Positions 1 to 10,284 of a stretch of DNA of 64,000 bases are shown here, one piece after another (the first letter of the stretch is position 1; every line of letters begins with the position of its first letter). Under the pieces are notes generated by a model. That model saw nothing but the letters and a program-made list of their open reading frames with translations. It did not search any database and was not told where the DNA came from. The stretch is from Paralithodes platypus. Its lineage: Eukaryota; Arthropoda; Malacostraca; Decapoda; Lithodidae. Position numbers and translations under genes: made by a program. The DNA lies in assembly GCA_032716605.1 (NCBI GenBank), contig CM064572.1:41686982-41750981 (forward strand). The letters are read 5' to 3'.

Positions 1-514
1 CTTGCCCAGAAAAGTGGAGGCCTCTGTGGTCTAACTTGCCCGAAGCCAGTGCAACCTGCCCAGAACTACTGAAGTGTTTTTGCCGAGGAGGATGCACAGA
101 CTGCAAATGTGTTGATGCGTATCTAAAATGCACAGCCTACTGCAAATGCAAAAGTGACTGTAACAACAGTGTCTGAAGCTTTAGGAGTGGCATTTTTATA
201 GCCTGACTTGCCCTAAATTGGATTTTATGCCACATAATTCTTGTATATGATCTCCAAATGCAATGCTACATGTTTTTTAGAACAAAGAGTTCAGAAAAAA
301 CCATAGCACCTCACAGTTTTCCAGAAACTGCATTGTTGCTGCCGGTTGCTAAGGAAAATGATATGCCTAGCAACCGTTGCTATGCAACACTGAAATCTCG
401 GTGGCTCCTGCCCTGAAATTGTAAAATAGGTCTTTGTGAACTAATGTGGTAAGTTTTATGCTTGTATCACCTTGTGAGCAATTTTTGTCCTATTTAGTAC
501 CAATTGCCCTCACT
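1..514 (+). mobile_element. 3' end of an Academ-like DNA transposon, cut by the window edge
   Basis: This stretch matches, in opposite orientation, one end of the larger element at 36728-40697: the last codons of the transposase, then a roughly 190-base terminal repeat holding the paired motifs GGTTGCTAAGG and CCTAGCAACC, ending near CAATTGCCCTCACT. The copy at 36.7 kb ends with the same outer 28 bases, so the real terminus probably lies near 514. The other end of the element is outside the window. Confidence 0.7.
3..176 (+). CDS. C-terminal cysteine-rich tail of Academ-like transposase (partial)
   Basis: An open frame from the window edge to TGA at 174-176 encodes about 57 residues. It contains CPEK, LPEASATCPELLKC, then a dense cysteine pattern (CxCxxxCxxCxCVDAYLKCTAYCKCKSDC). 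The same tail follows the XPG/FEN-like nuclease domain in the copy at 37-40 kb, where a 22-base deletion has shifted it out of frame. Here that segment is present and the frame is intact. A CXC-type cysteine tail suggests zinc binding, perhaps DNA contact. That is inference from the pattern. Upstream coding sequence is outside the window, so whether the whole gene is intact is unknown. Confidence 0.65.
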   Translation, partial: CPEKWRPLWSNLPEASATCPELLKCFCRGGCTDCKCVDAYLKCTAYCKCKSDCNNSV

Positions 515-2640
515 ATAAGTATATTTTTCTTTTTCATAATTTACGAAGGTTTTTTCGTAGCGAGTAAGACGATTCCATAAGAGAATAAGCGTTACCCTTA
601 TGAAGAGTACTCCGTTCTCCCCGCGGAGGTAGATTCAAACTGGCTATCGTGGGCGCTTGAATGGAGGCTATTACAGTATATTAATAGGCATGTCGTCAAT
701 GATGGAGTGGCCACTAATAAATAATAAAATACTAAATTTGATGTTCATTTCCCACAGACTTTATTATGATGATTTAATGAAAAAAACTAGCTAGAGTGTG
801 GCTTAATGTGTTTATTTGTTTTTAACTTTGACACACATTTCCCAGAGACTTTATTTTGCAAATTCAATGTTTTTAAAATTGCAATAACTTTTGCAATTCT
901 TGCTCAATTTGCATGATTTTTGTTTATTGTTTAGCGTCCTTATTTTTCTAAACAATGTGGTACCTATTGGTCTGTAAGTTACATATTTTATTTATGGGTG
1001 CGGTTTAAATTTTATGTAGGCGTAAAAATGCAGTGAAGTGATTTCGTTAGAAGAGCAGAACCCAATCGTTGGACCTACAGCAGTAAAAGTGCCAGAGCTT
1101 TACAAGTATGCCCCATACTTATCTCAAATAAAATATCAAGGCATAAGTCTCAATATCAAATTACTACATGCGAGATGAAAAATGGAAAAATTTAGTGCAA
1201 TATTTCTATATAAATAGTAAAAATAGTAAAGATATTTCATATAATTCAATTCAAATTCACCAGTATTATCACCAAGGGGCAAGAAACTATCAGTGCAAAT
1301 TTCAGTATCCTAGCTTAATTAGGGAAAAAGTGATCCCTTAACCCGGGAACTGCCGGAAGACTCTTAAGAGTTCCCCCAGCGGACTGCGGGAAGACTCATA
1401 AGAGTCAGGGAAAAAACAAATCAATTTAAAACACCGAAAAAACATATTTTTTTTTTTTTTTGCCCCTGGGCCATGCCAAATATCACTCCTCCACCTCCCC
1501 TCCTTCAGTTATCACCTATTTTCCCTGTTATTCCCTTTTCCTGTGGTCTATTTTCGTGCTAACATTAGCGAGATGGTAGCAGGGCGTTGTCATCACTGTT
1601 AGCAAGCGAGTGCAAGAGAGAGAGAGAGAGAGTATCGATCGACAGTCTCTCTCCAGAGGTGGAGGAAAGTGGTGGGCTGGGAGGTTGCCTCAGCCATACA
1701 TTGTGTAACTCCCGGCCTGTATCGCCGATTTTGACCATCCAAACGCTGTTTCCACTTGTTTTATTGTTGTAACAGGTTATTACCTTTATAATCAACCTAT
1801 AATAGGTGCATATGGATAAGTATTAATGCTATTTATGGTAAAATAAATATTTTAGTGATGGGAACAGCTCAAATACGTCAGCCCAGGAGTGTGGTGTCTC
1901 ATACCCCCCATGCGCACTTCAGAGGTTAAGGGGACCTCCGTCCTTAAGACCTTTCGCCACACTTCTTTGTCAATATTAACCCTCCTGGCCCGGGCTGTAT
2001 CTCCAAAGGACAGGGTGGGCTACCCGGGCGATCTGGCCGAAAAACGTCTAGGCCTATGCTACCGTATTTTTGTTAATTTTAACTGCTAGAAATTTCCCAC
2101 GCATCTATAAATGTAGTGCGGTTTCCAATCTGTAGACTGGCATTGAGTAGAGCTCTCTAAGTCAACTGGTTCAGTTGTGATGACGATTTCAGTGGAGAGC
2201 ATTTTCAGGCGATGTTAGCAATACGACGATCTTTTCACTACTGAAACAACGACATACAGACATACAATAACAAACGAGTCTTCTCCTAGTTTTCGGAGGT
2301 GCGGTGACGCAACAATCGGCTTTGTTTACATGCGTCGGACGCACAGCGTTCAGACCAAGCTGAATAGGCTTTCAAGCTTACTAGTCCTGAAAGGACACCC
2401 GGGCACCTGCCCTTATTTCGTGGTGTCATTTTAAAATGACAACCGGGCAGGAAGGGTTAAGACAATATGTGCCATTTAGGCGTTGATTCTTTCCTGTCGA
2501 GCAATAGCGAGCCTGTAACTTTGAAGGAACCAGCCTTTGGCCTGGACAGTTTCTACCAAAAAATTTACATAATTATCTTGAAGGGAGTCTTAGGGATATA
2601 TTTCAAGCTTATTGAAGGTCTAGGGAGAAAACTAAAATAA
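515..2640. other. Non-coding stretch, no gene recognised
   Basis: AT-rich sequence with short open frames only and no recognisable protein. It holds a T tract near 1448-1461, a GA run at 1616-1632, and at about 1340-1410 two copies of a short palindromic piece (GACTCTTAAGAGT, GACTCATAAGAGT) that resembles material near 29060-29130. From about 2465 to 2640 lies one copy of a dispersed repeat also seen near 20150-20460, 22570-22680 and 54930-55140, recognisable by GCGAxAGCGAGCC and a GGTCTAGGGAGAAAACTA-like end. Confidence 0.5.
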
Positions 2641-2935
2641 TAATATTAATGAAGTAGACGTGCCGTTTTGCCCAAAATCAAAACGGCATACCCAACTCTG
2701 CGATGGGTTACCATCATCACTACTAATACCATCATCACTACTACTTCCTTCATCACTACAACCGCCACAATCATCACGACTACTATCATCATCACCATTA
2801 CTATGATCATCATCACTACCGGTACTACAATTACAATCATCACTACTACTGTCACCATTGTCACAACCATCTTAATCACTACTAGCATTGATACTACAAC
2901 TATCAACCAGCATTACACCACCATCTTACACTCAT

Positions 2936-3325
2936 TATCAACTCTGCGTAAGCAGAGTTTGGTATCGCCCCCCCATATAGTGGGTACCACACGAAAATGT
3001 CTGTCGTCGTCGTCGTTGTCGTCCGTCTGTCTCGGAACTCGTCCTAGACCGTTGGACGGATTTTCTCCAAATTTCACACGAACATTTGTTGCGTGAATGC
3101 AAAAGTCAGTCAAAAAATGTTTTTTGAATTTATGTAATAGTTATGATTTTAGGTCCAAAATATGGTTTTGCCCCCCCCCCCCAACCTTCCCAGAACCCCC
3201 CCCCCCCCCCCCCCCCCACCCCCCCCCCCCAGCAATGATGGCGTTCTTAGTGAACTAAGAACGCATTCGTTCTGGGAGCGAAAACATCTCGCTACGCTTT
3301 TGCTAGGTTAAGTTAGTTTAGTTGG
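2936..3325 (+). repeat. Core unit of the composite repeat, copy 1
   Basis: About 390 bases in fixed order: the AACTCTGCGTAAGCAGAGTT palindrome, GGTATCGCCCC, GTGGGTACCACAC, a GTCGTCGTCG run, a well-conserved block around GGACGGATTTTC and CACACGAACATTTGTTGCG, a C tract of several tens of bases (3170-3231), then AGAACGCATTCGTTCTGGG and a TTAGTTTAGTTGGCATTA end that leads into the RRT tract. The C tract on the opposite strand could form G-quadruplexes. Unknown function; most likely part of a non-autonomous mobile element. Confidence 0.7.
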
Positions 3326-4292
3326 CATTAGAAGTGATGGTAGTAATATTTGGATTTATGGTGATAGTAGTGATAATGGTGATAATTGTAGTGATGATGG
3401 TTGTAGTTGTATTGATGATGATGACAGTAGTGATGATGATGAAAGTAGTAGATATGATGGTGACAGTAGTAGTAATGATGGTCATAATAGTAGTGATGAT
3501 GGTGACAAGTAATGATGATAGTTGTAGTGATAATAATGACAGTAGTGTTGATGGTAGGGACGATTGGTGTGAGTATTAGTGATGATGGTGAGTAGTAGTG
3601 AGGATGGTGAAATTTGTAGTGATGATGACGATAGTTGCGGTGATGAAGTTCATAGTAATGGTGATGATGGCAGTAGTAGTGATGATGGTGACAGTAGAAT
3701 AAATTATGGTAATATTTGTGACGGTAGTAATGATGATGGTTATAGTAGTAGTGATGATGTTAACAGTAGTAATGATGATTGTAAGATGGTGGTGATGATA
3801 TAGTAATGATGGTTGATAGTTGTAGTATCAATGATGATATGATTAAGATGCTAGTGACAATGGACAGTGATGATGGTGAGAGTAGTAGTGATAATTGTAA
3901 TTGTAGTAGTGATGATGATAATAGTAATGGTGATGATGACATTACTCGTGATGATTGTGGCAGTTGTAGTGATGATGGCAGTTGTTGTGATGATGTCAGT
4001 AGTATTGATTATTGATTGTGATTGATGATGGTATTAGTAGTGATGAAGGAACCCCTTTGCAGAGTGGGGTGTGCCGTTTTGATTTTGGGCAAAACGGAAC
4101 GTCTACTTTATTACTACTGTTAACATCACTACTATATAACCATCAGTACTGCCACCATCATCACTACTACTGCCATCATCACCATTAATGATCTATCATC
4201 ACAACTATTGTCATCATCACTACAACTTTCACCATCATCACTACTACTCACCATCATCACTAATATTCACACCATCGTCACTTCCATCATCA

Positions 4293-4600
4293 CTACTGCG
4301 TAAGCAGAGTTTGGTATCGCCCCGTATAGTGGGTACCACACAAAAAAAATGCCTGTCGTCGTCGTCGTCTGTCTGTCTCGGAACTCTTCCTATACCGTTG
4401 GACGGATTTTCACCAAATTTCACACGAACATTTGTTGCGTGAATGCGAACGTCAGTCAAACAAATTTTTTTTTAATTTATGCAATAGTTATGATTTTAGG
4501 TCCAAAATATGGTTTTACTCCCCCCCCCCCCCCCAGCTATGATGGCGAAAACATCTTGCTCCGTATTTGCTAGGTTAAGTTAGTTTAGTTGGCATTAAAA
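4293..4600 (+). repeat. Core unit of the composite repeat, copy 2
   Basis: Same order of blocks as the unit at 2936, with a shorter C tract (about 4520-4534) and without the AACGCATTCGTTCT segment. It begins at a slightly degraded palindrome (CTGCGTAAGCAGAGTT) directly fused to an inverted RRT tract. Confidence 0.65.
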
Positions 4601-4974
4601 GTGATGGTAGTAATAGTGGGATTGATGGTGATAATAGTAGTGATGATGGTTGTATTTGGATTGATGATGATGATAGTAGTAAAGATGGTGACATTAGTAG
4701 ATATGATGGTGACAATACTAGTAGTAGTGATGATGGTGACAAGTAATGATGATAGTTGTAGTTATAATGATGACAGTAGTGATAATGGTAGTGACGATGG
4801 TGTGAGTATTATTGATGATGGTGAGTAGTAGTGAGGATGGTGAAAGTTGTAGTGATGATGACAATAGTTATGATGATGGCAGTAGTAGTGATGATGGTGA
4901 TAGTAGGATACATGATGGTAATACTTGTGACAGTAGTAATGATGATGGTTATAGTAGTAGTAATGATGTTAACT

Positions 4975-5225
4975 CGAAACTCCTCCTAGACCGTTGGACG
5001 GATTTTCACCAAATTTCACGCAAACATTTGTTGCGTGAATGCGAACGTCAGTCAAAAAATGTTTTTTTAATTTATGCAATAGTTATGACTTTAGGTAAAA
5101 AATATGGTTTTACCCCTCCCCCACCTCCCGGATTTCCCCCCCCCCCCCCCCCTCAGCATTGATGGCGTTCTGGGAGCAAAAAAATCTCGCTACGCATTTG
5201 CTAGGTGAAGTTAGTTTAGTTGGCA
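4975..5225 (+). repeat. Core unit of the composite repeat, copy 3, truncated
   Basis: Starts abruptly inside an RRT tract at CTCGAAACTCCTCC, so the palindrome and the GGTATCGCC block are missing. The remainder matches the other units through the C tract and the GTTGGCATTA end. The tract/core junction has no visible duplication. Confidence 0.6.
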
Positions 5226-6242
5226 TTAGAAGTGATGGTAGTAATATTTGGAATTATGGTGATAGTAGTGATAATGGTGATAATAGTAGTGATGATGGTT
5301 GTAATTGTATTGATGATGATGACAGTAGTAGATATGATGGTGACAGTAGTAGATATGATGGTGACAGTAATAGTAATGATGGTCATAATAGTAGTGATGA
5401 TGGTGACAAGTAATGATGATAGTTGTGATAATAATGACAGTAGTGATGATGGTAGTGACGATGGTGTGAGTATTCGTTAAGATGGTGAGTAGTAGTGAGG
5501 ATGGTGAAATTTGTAGTGATGATGAAGATCATAGTAATGGTGATGATGGCAGGTGGAATGCATGATGGTGACAGTAGGATAAATGATGGTCATATTTTGT
5601 GACAAGTAGTAATGACTGTAATGGGTATAGTTTTTAAGTAGTGATGATGGGTAACAGTAATAATGATGATGTGTAAGATGGTGTTGATGATATTAGTAAT
5701 GCTGGTTGCTAGTAGTGATAGTAGTGATTAAAGATGCTAGTGACAATGGGACAGTGATGATGGTGAGAGTAGTAGTGATGATTATTAAGTGTAGTAGTGA
5801 TGATGATCATAGTAATGGTGTGATGACAGTACGTTATTGATACATTGTGGCAGTTTGTCGTGAATGGATGGCAGTAGTAGTAATTGATTATGTGGATTGT
5901 GATTGAGGATGGTATTAGTAAGTGAATGATGGTAACCCAACCGCAGAGTTGCGGTTAGTGCCGTTTTGCAAGGGATCTTTTGGGCAAAAACGGCACGTCG
6001 CTAACATTTATTTAAAACAGGAGCCTTGCAACAGTTTTGTTTTACTTAAAATCAGTCCACATCCGTGCTGCCTGGTGTTCAGGGAAACGACAAAGGAAAG
6101 AAGAAGAATTGAACTACCGCTGATACAGTGTTGTGCAGCACCTAAAAGGCTGCACAACACCGTTACACGCACACACTCACTCACAACTTCTGCGCTTGTT
6201 CTACCCACATCTCGACTATTTTTAATGACGATTAACAAGTTA

Positions 6243-6775
6243 ATCAACTCTGCGTAAGCAGAGTTTGGTATTCGCCCCCCCACCCCCCCTACCCCCCACC
6301 CCCCCCGTATAGGGGGTACCACACAAACAAAATGACTGTCATCATCGTCGGTCGGCGCTCCGTCTAGTCTGGGAACAGTCCTCCTAGACCGCGTTGGACG
6401 GTTTCTATTTTTCACCAAAATTTCACACGAACATTTGTTGCGTCGAATTGCGAACGTCAGTAAAAAAGGATTTTTTAAAATTATTGCAATACTTATGATT
6501 TTAGATCACCAAAATAATGGTTTTACACCCACCGCCCTCCCCCCGCCTCCCAGTGACCCCACCCCCCCCTCCCCCCTCCCGGACCACCCCCTCCCCCCAC
6601 CCCGAACACCCCCCCCCTCTCCCCCCCCCCCCCCCCTCCCAGCAATGATGGCGTTATTTGTGTCGTTCTGAGGGCTCACACAAAAAAGAACGCATTCGTT
6701 CTGTGGTGAAGAAAAACATCTCGCTCTGCATTTGCTAGGTTCAAGTTAGTTTAGTTTGGCACTTAGAATGCTAAG
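6243..6775 (+). repeat. Core unit of the composite repeat (same locus as 9671-10150)
   Basis: Palindrome, CGTATAG/GGGTACC block, conserved block, long C-rich tract (6530-6640) and AGAACGCATTCGTTCTG all present but peppered with single-base insertions relative to 9671-10150. Treated as the error-rich duplicate of that unit. Confidence 0.6.
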
Positions 6776-6911
6776 TGATGGTAATAATAGTGGGATTGAT
6801 GGTGTGATAGTAGTGATGATGGTGATAATAGTAGTGAGGATGGTTGTATTTTGTATTGATGATGATGATAGTAGTGATTATGATGACAGGTAGTAGCTAT
6901 GATGGTGACAG

Positions 6912-8815
6912 TAGTACAAAGGAAATCAAGCAACAACAGATGTAGTGACCCCTTCTAGGTTTGCTGGTTTCCCACCCTCCAAAACACTGAGGATCAAGTG
7001 TCCAAACAGTGGTTTAGAGTCGGGTAAAGGAACATCGGAAAGGGAATTACTGCCCTGGAAACTAAGGTCCGTGGACAGGATTTAGGAAAGTTAGTAGGGG
7101 ACAGATGGTTAGTAAACTGAGGGAGGGATAAAAATAAAGTTATTAATTTACAAACGCAGTCAGTCGCGGGTTGGAGGCGAGATAGTTGTCTCGTCCGTAG
7201 TTTAAATGAACTCAACCGTGATGCCCCAGTCTATAACGTTTCGGGGAAGCCCATGTCCACAAAGTTGACAACTCAATTGACAGAAGAAATTCTTATGGAT
7301 TCGTCGGGAGTTAACAAGATTTACCAATAATTTTGGGGCAAAACCGTTGCCCCCTTCCCCGCGTGGCATTAGATTGGTACGATAGTGAAGTACTTACAAC
7401 AGTTCATTATTGTCTATGGCTTTGATGATTTTGAACACTTGAATTAAGTCACCTCTTAATCTGCACTGGGTTAAAAGGAAATAGATTTAATTCTCTAAGA
7501 TGCATCTCTCGTAGGGTTTGTTCTTTAGGCTAGGTATCATTTTGCTAACGCTACGTTGAACTCGTTGTAGCTTGTTTAATCTTTTTGGTATAAGGGCACC
7601 AGGATTGAACGAAGTATTCCAGAAGAGGGCGGACTAAGGAATTGTAAAGGGTGAGGAAAACTTCTGTTGGATTTTATGCTCAAATGACCCTGCCTTATAA
7701 AAGCCAATTATTTGGTTTGCCTTCTTAACAACTTCTGAACATTGTTGACTCGGTTTTAAGGTGTACGCGATATTGGTACTCCCAGATCGGTTCTCTGTTT
7801 ACATTCTTAAGCTGAGGTGCCCATTCCTCGAATCGTTTGGCTTTCCCTCATTTAGGTATCCGATATGTAGTACTTAACATTTATCCCGCATTGAAACTCA
7901 TTTTGCCAAATCTTGGGCCCAACATGATCAATTTAACTGAAGTTGGTGTTGCATATCGTCAACTTGTTCTTTGGAGAGTACGCTATTTGCAATTTTTGTA
8001 ATCGATCAGCAAATTTTTGAGATTGTACAGGTGAGAACCCTAATCTATGTCGGTTTGATGTAAATTTAGAAGAGAAATTGGTCCTAGGTAACGAGAACTG
8101 GGGTACCCCGCTACTGTACATTGGTCCATTTAGAATGCCTTACCGTTTATTGACTACTCTTTTGCTTTCTGTCGCTGAGCCAATTTTCATCCATTGCAAC
8201 AACACTCGTCTTGTATGCCATGCGCTTTTAGTTTTAGCAGTAAACGTTTGTGGAGGAAACGTTGGCAAAGGCCTTTTGAAAATCAAGGTATATAATAATC
8301 TACCGCTTGAATACTCATCGACATTAGAGGTTGTAGGTATCGTGGAAGAAGTCTAAGATGTTTGTTAAAGCACGGAACATTTTACGAAAGCCTTGTTGAG
8401 GTATCTTTAAAGGTATGTTATTTTCCTCTAAGTGATTTACGAGTCTGTCTCGTTTTGACCGTTTCTAGCATTTTACCTTACAACTGAGGTTAAGCTAATT
8501 GGACGATAGTTACTGGGTAGGGATTTGCTGCCTTTGTTTGAATCTCGGTGTTACTCGTTGGCTAGCTTCCACTGATCCGGGCCATAGTTCCAGACTGCAA
8601 GGATTTATTGAATAGTAATGTCAGTGGTTTGGATGAGCTCATTCCTTAGCTTCCTTTAGAACTCTAGTTGAGATTGTATCATGGTCCAGCGGCGTTTTAT
8701 TTTACCTTGAGTTAATTCTAAAACATATCATATACTTCTCTCTCTGTAACCGGTGATATTGCTTGAGAACATCGGAGTTATCAATCTGAATCGGCGATGG
8801 TGTAGTGATATCACT
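6912..8815 (-). pseudogene. CR1-like LINE 3' half, error-rich duplicate of 10285-12075
   Basis: The minus strand carries the same reverse-transcriptase 3' half as 10285-12075, with frame broken every few dozen bases by single-base insertions. No open frame of useful length survives. Because the breaks match the pattern of read errors and the copy stops exactly at the N gap, I read it as the same locus and not as a second LINE. Confidence 0.75.
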
Positions 8816-8915
8816 NNNNNNNNNNNNNNNNNNNNNNNNNNNNNNNNNNNNNNNNNNNNNNNNNNNNNNNNNNNNNNNNNNNNNNNNNNNNNNNNNNNNN
8901 NNNNNNNNNNNNNNN
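8816..8915. other. Assembly gap, 100 N
   Basis: Exactly one hundred N, a conventional placeholder for a scaffold join of unknown size. Flanking sequences overlap (see 5430-8815), so the true gap size is probably negative. Confidence 0.98.
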
Positions 8916-9470
8916 GTAGTGATGATGGTAGTGACGATGGTGTGAGGATTCGTTTAAGATGGTGAGTAGTAGTGAGGATGGTGAAATTTGTAGTGATGAT
9001 GACGATAGTTGTGATGATGAAGATCATAGTAATGGTGATGATGAGGCCAGTAGTAGTGATGATGGTGGGACAGTAGGATAAATGATGGTCATATTTGTGA
9101 CAGTAGTAATGATGATGGTTATAGTAGTAGTGATGTGTTGATGTTAACAGTAATAAATGATGATTGTAAGATGGTGGTGATGATATTAGTAATGATGGTT
9201 GATAGTAGTTGATGATAGTAGTGATTAAAGATGCTAGTGACAATGGACAGTGATGATGGTGAGAGTAGTAGTGATAATTGTAATTGTAGTAGTGATGATG
9301 ATCATAGTAATGGTGATGATGACAGTACTCGTGATAATTGTGGCAGTTGTAGTGATGATGGCAGTAGTAGTGATTATGTTGATTGTGATTGATGATGGTA
9401 TTAGTAGTGATGATGGTAACCCATTGCAGAGTTGGGTATGCCGTTTTGATTTTGGGCAAAACGGCACGTC
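8916..9470 (+). repeat. RRT trinucleotide tract of the composite repeat
   Basis: Continuous purine-purine-T periodicity with the variant order seen in the other tracts, ending at the GTATGCCGTTTTGATTTTGGGCAAAACGGC hairpin block (about 9437-9466). It is followed by a 200-base segment containing the self-complementary TGTTGTGCAGC...GCTGCACAACA at 9561-9591. Confidence 0.7.
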
Positions 9471-9670
9471 TACTTTATTAAAACATGAGTGCAAACAGTT
9501 TTGTTTACTTAAATCATTCCACATACTGCCTGTGTTCGGGAAGAAACACCTCTGATACAGTGTTGTGCAGCACCTAAAAGGCTGCACAACACCGTTACAC
9601 GCACACACTCACTCACAACTTCTGCGCTTGTTCTACCCACATCTCGACTATTTTTAATGACGATAACAAT

Positions 9671-10150
9671 TAATCAACTCTGCGTAAGCAGAGTTTGGTA
9701 TCGCCCCCCCCCCCCTCCCCCCCCCGTATAGTGGGTACCACACAAACAAAATGACTGTCATCATCGTCGTCGTCGCCCGTCTGTCTGGGAACTCCTCCTA
9801 GACCGTTGGACGGTTTTTCACCAAATTTCACACGAACATTTGTTGCGTGAATGCGAACGTCAGTAAAAAAGGATTTTTTAAATTTATGCAATACTTATGA
9901 TTTTAGATCCAAAATATGGTTTTACACCCACCCCCTCCCCCCTCCCAGACCCCCCCCCCCCCCCCTCCCCCCTCCCGGACCACCCCCTCCCCCCTCCCGG
10001 AACCACCCCCCCTCTCCCCCCCCCCCCTCCCAGCAATGATGGCGTTATTTGTGTGTGAGGGCTCACACAAAAAAGAACGCATTCGTTCTGTGGGAGAAAA
10101 CATCTCGCTCTGTATTTGCTAGGTTAAGTTAGTTTAGTTGGCATTAGAAG
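9671..10150 (+). repeat. Core unit of the composite repeat, copy 4
   Basis: Complete unit with palindrome at 9675-9694, a CCCCTCC tract, conserved block to about 9910, long C-rich tract (9927-10031), AGAACGCATTCGTTCTG and the GTTGGCATTA end. It leads into an RRT tract at 10137-10285 that is interrupted by the CR1 LINE. Confidence 0.7.
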
Positions 10151-10284
10151 TGATGGTAATAATAGTGGGATTGATGGTGATAGTAGTGATGATGGTGATA
10201 ATAGTAGTGATGATGGTTGTAGTTGTATTGATGATGATGATAGTAGTGATTATGATGACAGTAGTAGATATGATGGTGACAGTA

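Larger units (their letters stand above)
2643..6000. repeat. Composite repeat: RRT trinucleotide tracts alternating with conserved core units
   Basis: Long tracts here have T at nearly every third base with purines at the other two (GAT, GGT, AGT, AAT). They read as ATC/ACC/ACT in the inverted parts at about 2690-2935 and 4110-4290. Tracts are bounded by a hairpin sequence GCCGTTTTG...CAAAACGGC (2660-2690 and 4070-4100) and by an AACTCTGC-GTAA-GCAGAGTT palindrome at the start of each core unit. Variant strings recur in the same order in tracts at 3720, 9110, 13770 and 15390 (inverted), so these are copies of one larger unit and not independent microsatellites. Translations rich in Met, Val, Ile or Asp/Ser are artefacts of the periodicity. 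Confidence 0.75.
5430..8815. other. Low-quality contig end duplicating 8916-12075 (probable assembly artefact)
   Basis: From about 5430 the sequence follows the same order as the sequence right of the gap: RRT tract, the TGCCGTTTTG...CAAAACGGCA hairpin, the TGTTGTGCAGCACC segment, core unit, and the 3' half of a CR1 LINE. It ends at the gap with the bases that occur at about 12020-12074 in the other copy. Differences are overwhelmingly single-base insertions, many lengthening short homopolymers, which looks like uncorrected long-read sequence. The left copy is about 3.4 kb and the right about 3.2 kb. Features inside it (core unit 6243-6775, CR1 part 6912-8815) should not be counted as independent loci. 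Confidence 0.85.

Noticed and set aside
2913..4459. Repeated small frame with FGENPSNGLGRVPRQTDD and HF-VVPTI on the minus strand of each core unit
   Set aside because: It recurs only because the core DNA is repeated; its frame breaks in several copies and the acidic run is the CGT/GAC trinucleotide. No evidence of selection on protein.
2646..5480. Open frames of Met/Val/Ile or Asp/Ser/Asn repeats (also 13650-15930)
   Set aside because: They are translations of the RRT periodicity on either strand; all phases are open at once and there are no protein motifs.
6912..8815. Second CR1 LINE insertion
   Set aside because: Explained better as the error-rich contig-end duplicate of 10285-12075.
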